Assembly: GCA_021373255.1 (NCBI GenBank)
Contig: JAJFTD010000068.1
Location: 1 to 50,520, forward strand
Reading direction: 5' to 3'
Source of the DNA: a bacterium
GTDB taxonomy: Bacteria; Armatimonadota; UBA5829
DNA: 50,520 bases
Shown piece by piece: positions 1 to 7,552 of this stretch (position 1 is the first letter of the stretch; every line of letters starts with the position of its first letter). A program made the position numbers and the translations under genes. Under the pieces are notes generated by a model. That model searched no databases, was not told the origin of the DNA, and saw only the letters and a list, made by a program, of their open reading frames with translations.

Positions 1-2
1 GC

Positions 3-1688
3 ATTAACCAAATTGGTTATCATCGTATAAAGCTACCGCAAGGGGTGTCTGTGTCAGAAGCCGTTCAGCGATTTAAGAACAATCCCGCTGTGGAGTATGC
101 AGGGCCTAACCACGTAATATCAATCTGCCTTGAACCTAACGACGAATACTTTCTTGACCCCTATATTGGCTGGTATTGGCAGTGGGGATTGTATTCGGAT
201 TCTTATCCCGATGCCGGAATAGATGCCCCAACGGCATGGGATATCACCACAGGTAACAGCAATATTGTTGTTGCGATGGTCGATACCGGGCTTTATACCG
301 GTCATGAGGACATCAACGGTAAGCAAGTCCCTGGAATAAATGTCATTGCCGGTGACAATCCATCAGACATCAGCGATGGCCACGGTCATGGCACTTTTAC
401 TTCGGGTATTGTGGCAGCCAATACGGATAATACTGTCGGCATCGCCGGTGTAAGCTGGGGCGCAAGGATTATGCCTATTAAGGCGCTGGATTCTACGGGT
501 TATGGCTTGGAAGATGACGCTGCAGCGGGAATTATTTGGGCAGCGGACCATGGCGCAAAAATCATCAACATGAGCATAGGCGGCTATGACAATATTCCGG
601 CTGAGCAAGCCGCCTGCACTTACGCGTGGAACAAGGGCTGCGTGCTGGTGGCGGCTAGTGGCAATGAAGGCGTAACAGATCTATTTTACCCTGCGTGTTA
701 TGATGAGGTGCTGTCGGTTGGGGCGTCCAACGAATACGCCGAGAGATGCACCGATGCGGATTGGACGGAGGGAGGGAGTAATTACGGCTCTTACCTCGAT
801 GTCGTAGCACCAGGCGGTTCTTATTCCAATGGCATAATGAGCACATGGAACGATGGCAGCTATGAAATGCTCTTTGGAACATCTGCCGCAGCACCGTTCG
901 TGTCCGGTATTGCTGCTCTGGTGTGGAGCAAGTATCCAACATGGTCAAACGCACAGGTGGTCGAGCAGATAAAAATGAGCTGTCGCGATATCAATACTGT
1001 GGGTTGGGATCAGGAGACAGGTTGGGGGCTGGTAAATGCTTACCGGGCGCTGGTTAATACACCGTTGGCGGGCCATAGAATTGGTGAGCTAAACTCCACT
1101 GCCGATGGGACAACAATAAAAGTAGATGGCGCAGTAATAACAAGTGGGAGCACCGATTTTTCTGACCGCCTGTACGTTGAGCAAGACGACAGGGCGTGCG
1201 CAATTATGCTCCCGTACACGTCTGTTCCCATAGGGTTTGCAGAGGGGGATGTCGTAGAGGTTACCGGCACTCTCTCAATACAAAAGGGTGAGCGAGCAAT
1301 TAAGGGTGCCACGATCACAAAGACTTCGCACCAAACTCCCATGAAGCCACTTGGCGTGCAGACACGATACATCGGAGGTGGCACACTGGGCTTTAGGCCT
1401 GGCGCGACCAACGGCCTGGGAATGAACAATGTCTCACTTCTGGTCAGCGTGTGGGGCAAGGTGACCGCAGTCGGCTGGACTTATTTCTATATAGACGACG
1501 GATGCCATCTGGAAGACGGATCAGGAATGTCAGGCCTCAGGATAGCTACCGGCAGCTTCAACAAGCCCATTAAAGGGTCATATGTCCGCGTTACAGGGAT
1601 ATCCAGTATAGAACAGCCGGATGGGACGACACTGTCCGTGCCTGTAGTCCGCGTGCGACGGCAGGGCGACATCGTGGCTGTTAACTGA
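3..1688 (+). CDS. Secreted subtilisin-like serine protease (S8) with C-terminal tandem module, 5' end outside window
   Basis: The frame is open from the left edge, so the N-terminus is missing. The first visible ~40 residues (IGYHRIKLPQG, then FKNNPAVEYAGPNH) look like the end of a fervidolysin/I9-type propeptide. Counting from the first codon in the window, the S8 triad is intact: Asp94 in AMVDTG, His129 in GHGHGT and Ser294 in GTSAAAP, with oxyanion Asn221 in ASGNEG. The protease domain ends near residue 355. The last ~200 residues form a separate, probably beta-rich module (YIGGG, NNVSLLVSVWGKV, final RRQGDIVAVN). The same module ends the large repeat protein at 20535-23456. It is probably exported, but the signal peptide lies outside the window. 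A GTG at 45 is only an internal start candidate. Protease assignment is firm; substrate is unknown. Confidence 0.93.
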   Translation: MNQIGYHRIKLPQGVSVSEAVQRFKNNPAVEYAGPNHVISICLEPNDEYFLDPYIGWYWQWGLYSDSYPDAGIDAPTAWDITTGNSNIVVAMVDTGLYTGHEDINGKQVPGINVIAGDNPSDISDGHGHGTFTSGIVAANTDNTVGIAGVSWGARIMPIKALDSTGYGLEDDAAAGIIWAADHGAKIINMSIGGYDNIPAEQAACTYAWNKGCVLVAASGNEGVTDLFYPACYDEVLSVGASNEYAERCTDADWTEGGSNYGSYLDVVAPGGSYSNGIMSTWNDGSYEMLFGTSAAAPFVSGIAALVWSKYPTWSNAQVVEQIKMSCRDINTVGWDQETGWGLVNAYRALVNTPLAGHRIGELNSTADGTTIKVDGAVITSGSTDFSDRLYVEQDDRACAIMLPYTSVPIGFAEGDVVEVTGTLSIQKGERAIKGATITKTSHQTPMKPLGVQTRYIGGGTLGFRPGATNGLGMNNVSLLVSVWGKVTAVGWTYFYIDDGCHLEDGSGMSGLRIATGSFNKPIKGSYVRVTGISSIEQPDGTTLSVPVVRVRRQGDIVAVN

Positions 1689-1689
1689 A

Positions 1690-2226
1690 TCAGTTCGCCC
1701 TACTATGAGCGAGTTCCATTACCTTTGCGGGAGTTTTGCTCTTGAAACTGGTTCCGATCTTTGCCAGTTCTTCCAGATGCCTGATTTCCTCGTCTACGTT
1801 TACAGCATCGACTTCGCGGCGGTCCAGAGCTTGGATGATTCGTTCCGCAGCTCTTATCGCACCTAAAACCAGCATCTCATTCTCATACTCTACATAGACA
1901 TGGAAACGTCCTTTGGGGTCTACACGCCAGTTCCATTGAGTTTCACCTTTCAGAGTACCTGATCGTTGTACCTGTCCCTGAAGTTCGATTATCAGGTGCT
2001 CAAACAGGTGAGGAATCTCAGTAGCCTGGCACTCACGGCGAAATGAATAGCCATTCTCATTCTCGCAGCGATGACGCGCCAGGTGAGGAAACAGCTTGAA
2101 CAGCAGTTTGGGTATGTGGGGAGCATGCTTGGTGGAATAGCAATTCGGATCCGGCATCTCAACCACAAGCTTCACGTGATTGCTGTCGTAAAACAGGATC
2201 TCTACTACCTTCAATTTCCGTAACAC
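1690..2226 (-). CDS. Stand-alone cyanophycin-synthetase N-terminal-like domain protein
   Basis: A 178-residue soluble protein with no signal peptide. Its pattern resembles the N-terminal domain that precedes the ATP-grasp and Mur-ligase parts of cyanophycin synthetase: LFPHLARHRC, then an acidic/aromatic stretch, IPHLFEHLIIELQGQ, and a beta strand VYVEYENE followed by helix AAERIIQAL. Neither the ATP-grasp nor the Mur ligase domain is present here or next to it, so cyanophycin synthesis is not claimed. Residues 145-178 are a charged helical tail. The start is GTG at 2226 with only a weak upstream purine stretch. It converges on the protease gene, with one base between the stops. Homology is by eye; function is unknown. 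Confidence 0.6.
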   Translation of the reverse strand: MLRKLKVVEILFYDSNHVKLVVEMPDPNCYSTKHAPHIPKLLFKLFPHLARHRCENENGYSFRRECQATEIPHLFEHLIIELQGQVQRSGTLKGETQWNWRVDPKGRFHVYVEYENEMLVLGAIRAAERIIQALDRREVDAVNVDEEIRHLEELAKIGTSFKSKTPAKVMELAHSRAN

Positions 2227-2479
2227 CTCGAGATCTGAACTGCATCTCTAACCCGGCTGACGGGTAGGAGTCTGCCTGCTATTTGCGATGAGGGTTGTCT
2301 TCGCTGGGTGTATGTAACACAACTCACTGGAGATATCGGCAAACAACACCTGTAGATGGTAGACAACGCCTTTCGTGATTTTATTCTATCACCAGATCAT
2401 ACATCTGTAAAGCGGCAGGCACGTTTTTGTCGCGTATCTTTATGAATTAGACAACAAGCTCGGCTGTTCCACTCAAAAT
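2227..2479. other. Intergenic stretch
   Basis: About 315 bases separate the starts/ends of the two minus-strand genes here. Apart from the hairpin terminator at 2480-2512, I see no ORF, RNA gene or convincing promoter hexamers. The part nearest 2226 must hold the promoter of the cyanophycin-synthetase-like gene. Confidence 0.4.
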
Positions 2480-2512
2480 AAAGGCTCTCGCAAATTAATC
2501 ACGAGAGCCTTT
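2480..2512 (-). terminator. Rho-independent terminator of the STN-domain gene
   Basis: Perfect 11-bp inverted repeat (AAAGGCTCTCG / CGAGAGCCTTT) around an 11-nt AT-rich loop, 30 bases past the stop of the STN-domain gene. Read on the minus strand it runs into TTTATTTTG, a usable U-tract. Confidence 0.75.
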
Positions 2513-2542
2513 AGCTTCCCTGGTAGCTGTTTCACTTAATTT

Positions 2543-3292
2543 TTAATAGCTCGGTGTAAAGTATGGCTGCGCTCTAGTCGCATAACTGCCCCTTAAGAAT
2601 CTCAGAGCCTCGGGACTTACCCACCCAGGAGGTGGAGGAAATCCAGGGCCATAGTTCATAACATATGTGTCACTACCGGCAAATGTCACAGGTGGCCAGC
2701 CATACATAAACCGCAAGTTCCCAGCTTGGTAATAAGGCGGAGGATAACCATAGGCTGGTATTCCCCCACCCTGCTGTCCATAATATACAGGAGCCTGCTG
2801 ATTCACAAACACCTGATTCTGCGAATTGCCTTGTGGCGCAGGCTGAGCAGCGGGAGCTTCCGCGATCTCAGCCGCGGGTGGCTGTGCCGCTTGTGGTTGA
2901 ACTGCGCTCGGTTTCGTACCAGAGACAGCAACTGGAACCGCCTTTATAGGCTTGGATTGTTTAACCGGATTTATGACATAGACGCCATCCTTCACCGTAT
3001 AGGTAAGTTCCGCGGCGTCTGTTAATGCCTTCAATGCTTGCTCAAAGGTCACGCCCCTGAGTTTCAACTCCACGATTCTGCCGCTAACTCCCGGCAAAAT
3101 CTGGTATTTCAACCCCCGTCCTTCAAACAGGGCGGCTATTCCCTCATCTATTGGGACATTTTTGAGTTCAAGGTTCACCGTCGACGCATTTACTTGCGCT
3201 GGTGTATCCCCCTGTGCGTATAACGTCACAGGCGCGGTCAAAATAACCGCAACCGCCATAAGAGCAAACCCAGCCATTCCTATTTTTAACAT
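2543..3292 (-). CDS. Secreted STN-domain (secretin/TonB short N-terminal) protein
   Basis: 249 residues. Residues 1-27 are a signal peptide ending ...TLYAQG. Residues ~38-110 match the STN fold found at the N-terminus of secretins and TonB-dependent transducers: VNLELKNVPIDEGIAALFEGRGLKYQILPGVSGRIVELKLRGV in short blocks, then FEQALKALTDAAELTYTVKDGVYVI. The rest is an Ala/Pro/Gln linker and a Tyr/Pro/Gly-rich tail, with no secretin channel or TonB barrel. It may act as a periplasmic adaptor for a secretion or transport system encoded elsewhere. It lies 140 bases downstream of the envC-like gene on the same strand and has its own terminator. Confidence 0.75.
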   Translation of the reverse strand: MLKIGMAGFALMAVAVILTAPVTLYAQGDTPAQVNASTVNLELKNVPIDEGIAALFEGRGLKYQILPGVSGRIVELKLRGVTFEQALKALTDAAELTYTVKDGVYVINPVKQSKPIKAVPVAVSGTKPSAVQPQAAQPPAAEIAEAPAAQPAPQGNSQNQVFVNQQAPVYYGQQGGGIPAYGYPPPYYQAGNLRFMYGWPPVTFAGSDTYVMNYGPGFPPPPGWVSPEALRFLRGSYATRAQPYFTPSY

Positions 3293-3432
3293 TCTGACGC
3301 CCCCCTCTCCGGCCCGGACTAGGGGCCAATGTTCATCCTATCAACATTATACCCCAGATTTAGGCCAACAAGCGTGGGAGCTTTACATTTTAAGTTATGC
3401 GTTGCGCGTTAATGCGTTTTGCGCTGATGAAT

Positions 3433-4581
3433 TTACAACGGGTTTACGGGGGTGCCGTTTACGCGCTTTTCGAAGTGGCAGTGTGGGCCAGTGGAGTAGC
3501 CAGTGCTTCCTGAACGAGCGATTACATCGCCACGGGAAACCTTTTGACCGACTCGGACCAGTACTCTTGAATTGTGACCATAGAGGGTTGATACGCCGCC
3601 GCCGTGGTCGATAACGACTGCGTAGCCATACGCGCCCATCCAACCGGCGAGGATAACTTCACCATTTGCCGCCGCATGTATCTGTGTACCGGAACGAACA
3701 CCAATGTCAACACCAGTGTGCAGTTTGTATACATGGGTGACTGGATGGACCCTGTAGCCGAACGTTGAGGTGATGCGTCCCGAGCACGGCAAAGATAATC
3801 CGCCTCTGAACGCGCGTCTCATTCTTGCACGTCCGCGCGGGGTGCGCTGTAAACTCTGAATCCTCGAGGCAATGGCACGGGACTGCGCTTCCAACTCGTC
3901 GAGCGCCCGCTCCATCAGATCTTTGCTGTTCTCGATCTGGTCAAGTATATCCCGCTTGGAATCGGCAAGACTTACAATCTGGTCGCGTTGGCCGATCAAC
4001 TGCATCTGCAGATTAGCAATCTGAGATACACGCTGCATCTGATGTCTCTTATCGGCCTCGATAGCTCTCTTATCTGATTGAATCTGGCTAATGAGCTCTG
4101 TATCAGAGTCCAATATCTGTTGCAGATAATATGCCCGCGTGAGGAATGACCACATATCGGTCGCGCCCAGAACAACGTTGAGGTAGTCCATCCTCTCGCC
4201 CTGGTAAATATCAACCACACGCCGCCGTAAAAGCATCTCGCGTCTGGCAAGCTGCCGCTTTGTCCGCTCAAGCCGCCGAATGATTGCATCTAAATCAGTT
4301 TGTGCATCTAGTAGCCTCAACTTGTTATCTGAGAGCTTGGACTGTGTTTTCTGCAGTTTAAGGTCTGTAGAGCTCAGATCAGCCAACACACTGCGCTGCT
4401 GGTGTTCCTTTACCTTTATCTCTTTCCGGAGATTCCTTATCTTGCTCTGGACAGATCCGAGGTCTGATCTCAACTTACGGGAGGATGTACGCGCAGCCAT
4501 AACCGGCGACACTGATATCAGCACCGATGCGATAAGAATAATCGCCGTCGACCTAGTTTTAGATGCAAAAAAACTCAGCAT
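3433..4581 (-). CDS. EnvC-like murein hydrolase activator, M23 (LytM) domain
   Basis: Signal peptide (residues ~1-30), then ~200 residues of heptad-like coiled coil (LGSVQSKIRNLRKEIKV..., LTQ/SKLSDNKLRLLDAQ), then a LytM domain over the last ~108 residues. Counting from the ATG at 4581, all usual metal/active-site residues are present: His288 and Asp292 in HTGVD, His336 in YGH, and His367/His369 in PHCHFE. The domain might therefore hydrolyse peptidoglycan itself, unlike E. coli EnvC, which lacks these residues. A TTG five codons upstream (4596) is an alternative start. It sits 39 bases downstream of ftsX, the expected ftsE-ftsX-envC order, where FtsEX would drive its activity at the septum or side wall. 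Confidence 0.88.
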   Translation of the reverse strand: MLSFFASKTRSTAIILIASVLISVSPVMAARTSSRKLRSDLGSVQSKIRNLRKEIKVKEHQQRSVLADLSSTDLKLQKTQSKLSDNKLRLLDAQTDLDAIIRRLERTKRQLARREMLLRRRVVDIYQGERMDYLNVVLGATDMWSFLTRAYYLQQILDSDTELISQIQSDKRAIEADKRHQMQRVSQIANLQMQLIGQRDQIVSLADSKRDILDQIENSKDLMERALDELEAQSRAIASRIQSLQRTPRGRARMRRAFRGGLSLPCSGRITSTFGYRVHPVTHVYKLHTGVDIGVRSGTQIHAAANGEVILAGWMGAYGYAVVIDHGGGVSTLYGHNSRVLVRVGQKVSRGDVIARSGSTGYSTGPHCHFEKRVNGTPVNPL

Positions 4582-4620
4582 AAAAAAGATACTCAAAGAA
4601 ACAGAACGGGATAATGCAGG

Positions 4621-5499
4621 CTAATCGGTCAGGAACCGCCTGATCGACACCATACTTCCGACAGCTCCTATCGCTGCGCCGGTTATCACGAGGTATACTG
4701 CCAAAGCCGAAGGCTCGACACCACTAGACGCACGTCCGAGCAGTGGGGTAATCCTTTCCACCGCATGCGCAAGATACATAGAGCCCAATCTCAACAAACA
4801 CCATGCAACCAGTGCGCCAGCCGTGCCAAACACAATACCTTCTATAAATAGAGGAAGCCTGATGAATCGGTTTGTGGCGCCTACAAGCTGCATAATGCGT
4901 ATCTCGCGCCGCCTTGCATAGAGCGTGAGCCTGATGGCGTTGCTGATAATGAATGCGGTGGTCACGAGCAGCATAATAGCCCCCGCAACACTTACAATAG
5001 ACACAACTTTTGCCACTGCCATCACTCTGTGGAATGTCTCCCGGCCCTCAATCACCGTATCAACACCGCCCAGCACGCGGACTTTTGATGCAATTGTCGG
5101 GAGCTTGTTTGGATCGGAGACTTTGACATCCATAGCATAAGGTAGCACATTAGTAGGCAAACCTGCTGAATCGATATTCGGATGCTGCCTCTTAAAATCA
5201 AGCCATTCCTGGTCACGGTCACGCACTTCCACACTGCCCACACCAGTCATCTTTCTAATTTGGCTGGCAACGTCATCAGTACGTGATCTATTAGCTTCGC
5301 CCCTCATAAAGACCGCTATCTGGAACTGCCCGATCTGGGTTCTGGCGAAATGCGTAGCTCCAAGGGCCGCCATGACAAATGCACCCAGCACTCCGAGTGA
5401 GAGGGCTATTGTGGATATCGACGCAAAAGCCATAAGGCCATTTCGCCATATCCCTGTAAAGGATTCCTGTATAATAAATTCGACATTCCTAAGCTTCAC
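4621..5499 (-). CDS. ftsX: Cell division ABC transporter permease FtsX
   Basis: Typical FtsX plan: a short cytoplasmic N-terminus (FIIQESFTGIWRNG), TM1 (FASISTIALSLGVLGAFVM in two halves), a ~120-residue extracytoplasmic domain, then three TM segments in the C-terminal half with the cytoplasmic YARRREIRIMQLVGAT loop that contacts FtsE. I place the start at GTG 5499, overlapping the ftsE stop by 11 bases, with AAGGGG upstream. A GTG at 5529 would add ten residues unlike the family. With FtsE it should form the type VII ABC mechanotransmitter that controls the EnvC-like protein encoded next. Confidence 0.93.
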   Translation of the reverse strand: MKLRNVEFIIQESFTGIWRNGLMAFASISTIALSLGVLGAFVMAALGATHFARTQIGQFQIAVFMRGEANRSRTDDVASQIRKMTGVGSVEVRDRDQEWLDFKRQHPNIDSAGLPTNVLPYAMDVKVSDPNKLPTIASKVRVLGGVDTVIEGRETFHRVMAVAKVVSIVSVAGAIMLLVTTAFIISNAIRLTLYARRREIRIMQLVGATNRFIRLPLFIEGIVFGTAGALVAWCLLRLGSMYLAHAVERITPLLGRASSGVEPSALAVYLVITGAAIGAVGSMVSIRRFLTD

Positions 5500-6178
5500 A
5501 GTGTTCGTACATCCCCTTGTTAACGTCACGGACCACCACGCCGGCCTCCAGTTGGATGACCCTCTTCTTCATACGGTCCACAATCTGGCTATCATGCGTA
5601 GCAACAAGGACAGTGGTCCCACGAACGTTGATCTGCTCTAAAAGCTGCATGATCTCCCAAGACGTCGCAGGATCGAGGTTACCGGTGGGTTCATCGGCAA
5701 TCAAAAGAGTAGGATGGTTGATAAGTGCTCTGGCAATAGCAGCTCTCTGCTGCTCACCACCGGACATTTGATGCGGGAACGAATCACAACGATGGGTAAG
5801 GCCGACCAATTCCAGCACATCACCGATTCTTCTGCGAATTTCTCTGGGGTCGGTCCCAATTACTCGGAGGGCAAATGCCATATTCTCCCAGACATTTTTC
5901 TGTGGGAGGAGCTTAAAGTCCTGAAAGACTATCCCCAGCTTGCGGCGTAAATACGGTACAGCCGACGGTTTTAGGCTTGTAATATCCTCTCCATCAACAA
6001 CAACCTTGCCTTGGGTGGGCAGCATTCCGCGGTAGAGAAGACTTAGAAAAGTGGACTTACCACTACCAGTGGAGCCCACTAGAAAGATAAATTCACCTTT
6101 ATATATAGAAATACTAACGTCCTTGAGGGCTCGCACCCCATTAGGGTACTCCACAGAAACGTTTTCTAGATGTATCAT
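5489..6178 (-). CDS. ftsE: Cell division ATP-binding protein FtsE
   Basis: 229-residue ABC ATPase with Walker A GSTGSGKST, the Q-loop in FQDFKLLPQ, signature SGGEQQR, Walker B LLIADEPTGNLDP and H-loop ATHD. The frame stays open for another 110 codons upstream, but that extension is low-complexity and unlike any FtsE. ATG 6178 (MIHLENVSVEYP) has AGGTGAT just upstream and fits the family length. It energises FtsX and so septal peptidoglycan hydrolysis. It is transcribed divergently from the lptF/G-type gene. Confidence 0.95.
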   Translation of the reverse strand: MIHLENVSVEYPNGVRALKDVSISIYKGEFIFLVGSTGSGKSTFLSLLYRGMLPTQGKVVVDGEDITSLKPSAVPYLRRKLGIVFQDFKLLPQKNVWENMAFALRVIGTDPREIRRRIGDVLELVGLTHRCDSFPHQMSGGEQQRAAIARALINHPTLLIADEPTGNLDPATSWEIMQLLEQINVRGTTVLVATHDSQIVDRMKKRVIQLEAGVVVRDVNKGMYEHCEA

Positions 6179-6300
6179 ATCACCTGTTCCTCGTGAACCA
6201 TTATAGCCCATCACTGCAGGAGGGTGCAAATCTTTCGAGACAGTCGAAACAGTCGAGCGTCTTGCGTCACGCGTCATTATCTGTTGTCTCTTCGTCTCTT

Positions 6301-6335
6301 TTTCGCGTTTTCGCTCCTTCGCGCTGTCGCGATTA
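6301..6335 (+). repeat. Dispersed TTTCGCG-rich repeat, copy 1
   Basis: 35-base intergenic stretch (TTTCGCG...CTTCGCGCTGTCG) matching 31 of 35 positions with the reverse complement of 30113-30147. It lies in the ftsE / lptF divergent gap; a partial related copy is at 30347-30380. Confidence 0.6.
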
Positions 6336-6371
6336 GAACACTCGCGATTGCCTTGGATCGAATAGATTTCC

Positions 6372-6400
6372 TTGGCTCGCACACGTTGACGTGTTATAAT
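6372..6400 (+). promoter_or_regulatory. Sigma-70-type promoter of the lptF/G-lptD genes
   Basis: TTGGCT at 6372-6377, 17-bp spacer, perfect TATAAT at 6395-6400. Initiation would fall near 6407, giving a leader of only ~10 bases before the ATG at 6417. Confidence 0.65.
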
Positions 6401-6416
6401 CGAAACGAGCGCAAGA

Positions 6417-7496
6417 ATGAAGACACTTGATAAATACGTTGCCAGGGAGATGCTGGTTCCTTTCTTTGCCGGTTTTTCGGTGGTGCTGGTTCTCCTCATC
6501 GGTAACATAATTTACAATAATATCGCAATTATAGTGAGCCGAATTCAGCAGTGGCCCAGTCTGCTGTATTACATTTTGCTCCAAACCCCTTATTTCGTCT
6601 TGCTCGCGCTGCCCTCGGGAGCTTTGTTCGGATGTTCACTTGCGATCAGCAGGCTTACACGCGACAGCGAAACGACAATGATGCGCATGGCTGGTATAAG
6701 TGTGATGCGCATTTTTCTTCCTATCTTTGTGTTCGGGTTCCTAATAAGTATGGTTGCCTACGTATTTCAGGAGAAGGTGACTTCGTGGGCAGAGAGCGAA
6801 AGCACGCGAGTACTTCGCAAACTTTGGCTGGCGCCAGGTCCGCCGCCTGTGGAAGCGAATGTGTTTTTCAAGGCGGAAAACTGCTACTTCTACGTAAACA
6901 CCGTTGAGCATCACGGCAATAAGCTCCAACTCGGAGATGTTATGGTCTACGAGCCACCAGTGGGGAAAGGCTTTCCCACGCTTACCACAGCGAAATCCGC
7001 CTCTGAGGATAACCATGTATGGATGCTTTACGATGGGGTCACTTATCGAGTTAACAGAGATGGTGATCCTGAGCTTATCGGCCATTTCAAGAAGATGAAA
7101 CTTGATCTCCGGCAGGCCATTTCCGATTATATAAAGCAGCAGCAGAAGACTCCCAAGGGCATGACCATAGCCGAACTGCGAGGAGAGATGGGTCGGCTCG
7201 CGAAAAGCGGACTCAAAACTGATACCTATCAGCTCGAATATGGATATAAGTTGGCAATCCCGCTAAGCTCACTTGTACTGCTCTTCTGCGTAGCGCCTCT
7301 CAGCCTGCGATTTGGACGTGGGGGCGGCTTTATGGGCGTGCTCATCGGAATAGGCGTGCTGTTCTTCTATTGGAATGTCATACTCTTCAGCCGGGTACTC
7401 GGCGAGACCGGAGGTCTACCGCCTGTAATTGCCGGATGGAGCGAGGTTATTATCTTCACTGTGCTCGGCGCTGTGCTTATGTGGAAGGTAGAATAG
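6417..7496 (+). CDS. LptF/LptG-family LPS export permease
   Basis: 359 residues with the YjgP/YjgQ arrangement: an N-terminal MKTLDKYVAREMLVPFFAGF block, three TM helices in the first ~120 residues, a ~150-residue periplasmic beta-jellyroll-like domain, and three C-terminal TM helices (PLSSLVLLFCVAPLS, GVLIGIGVLFFYW, EVIIFTVLGAVLM). The family forms the inner-membrane part of LptB2FG, which extracts LPS and feeds the Lpt bridge. Only one such gene is here, so I cannot say whether it is F, G or a homodimer. The lptD-type gene follows after 56 bases. Confidence 0.9.
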   Translation: MKTLDKYVAREMLVPFFAGFSVVLVLLIGNIIYNNIAIIVSRIQQWPSLLYYILLQTPYFVLLALPSGALFGCSLAISRLTRDSETTMMRMAGISVMRIFLPIFVFGFLISMVAYVFQEKVTSWAESESTRVLRKLWLAPGPPPVEANVFFKAENCYFYVNTVEHHGNKLQLGDVMVYEPPVGKGFPTLTTAKSASEDNHVWMLYDGVTYRVNRDGDPELIGHFKKMKLDLRQAISDYIKQQQKTPKGMTIAELRGEMGRLAKSGLKTDTYQLEYGYKLAIPLSSLVLLFCVAPLSLRFGRGGGFMGVLIGIGVLFFYWNVILFSRVLGETGGLPPVIAGWSEVIIFTVLGAVLMWKVE

Positions 7497-7552
7497 GCTC
7501 GCAAGCAGAAGTTTATAAGAGTGGTTGATTCACTTGAGAGGTTTGTTCTGCA

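Noticed and set aside
6179-6508. 110-codon N-terminal extension of ftsE
   Set aside because: Low-complexity, unlike any FtsE, overlaps the divergent lptF/G start; ATG 6178 has a ribosome site and fits family length.
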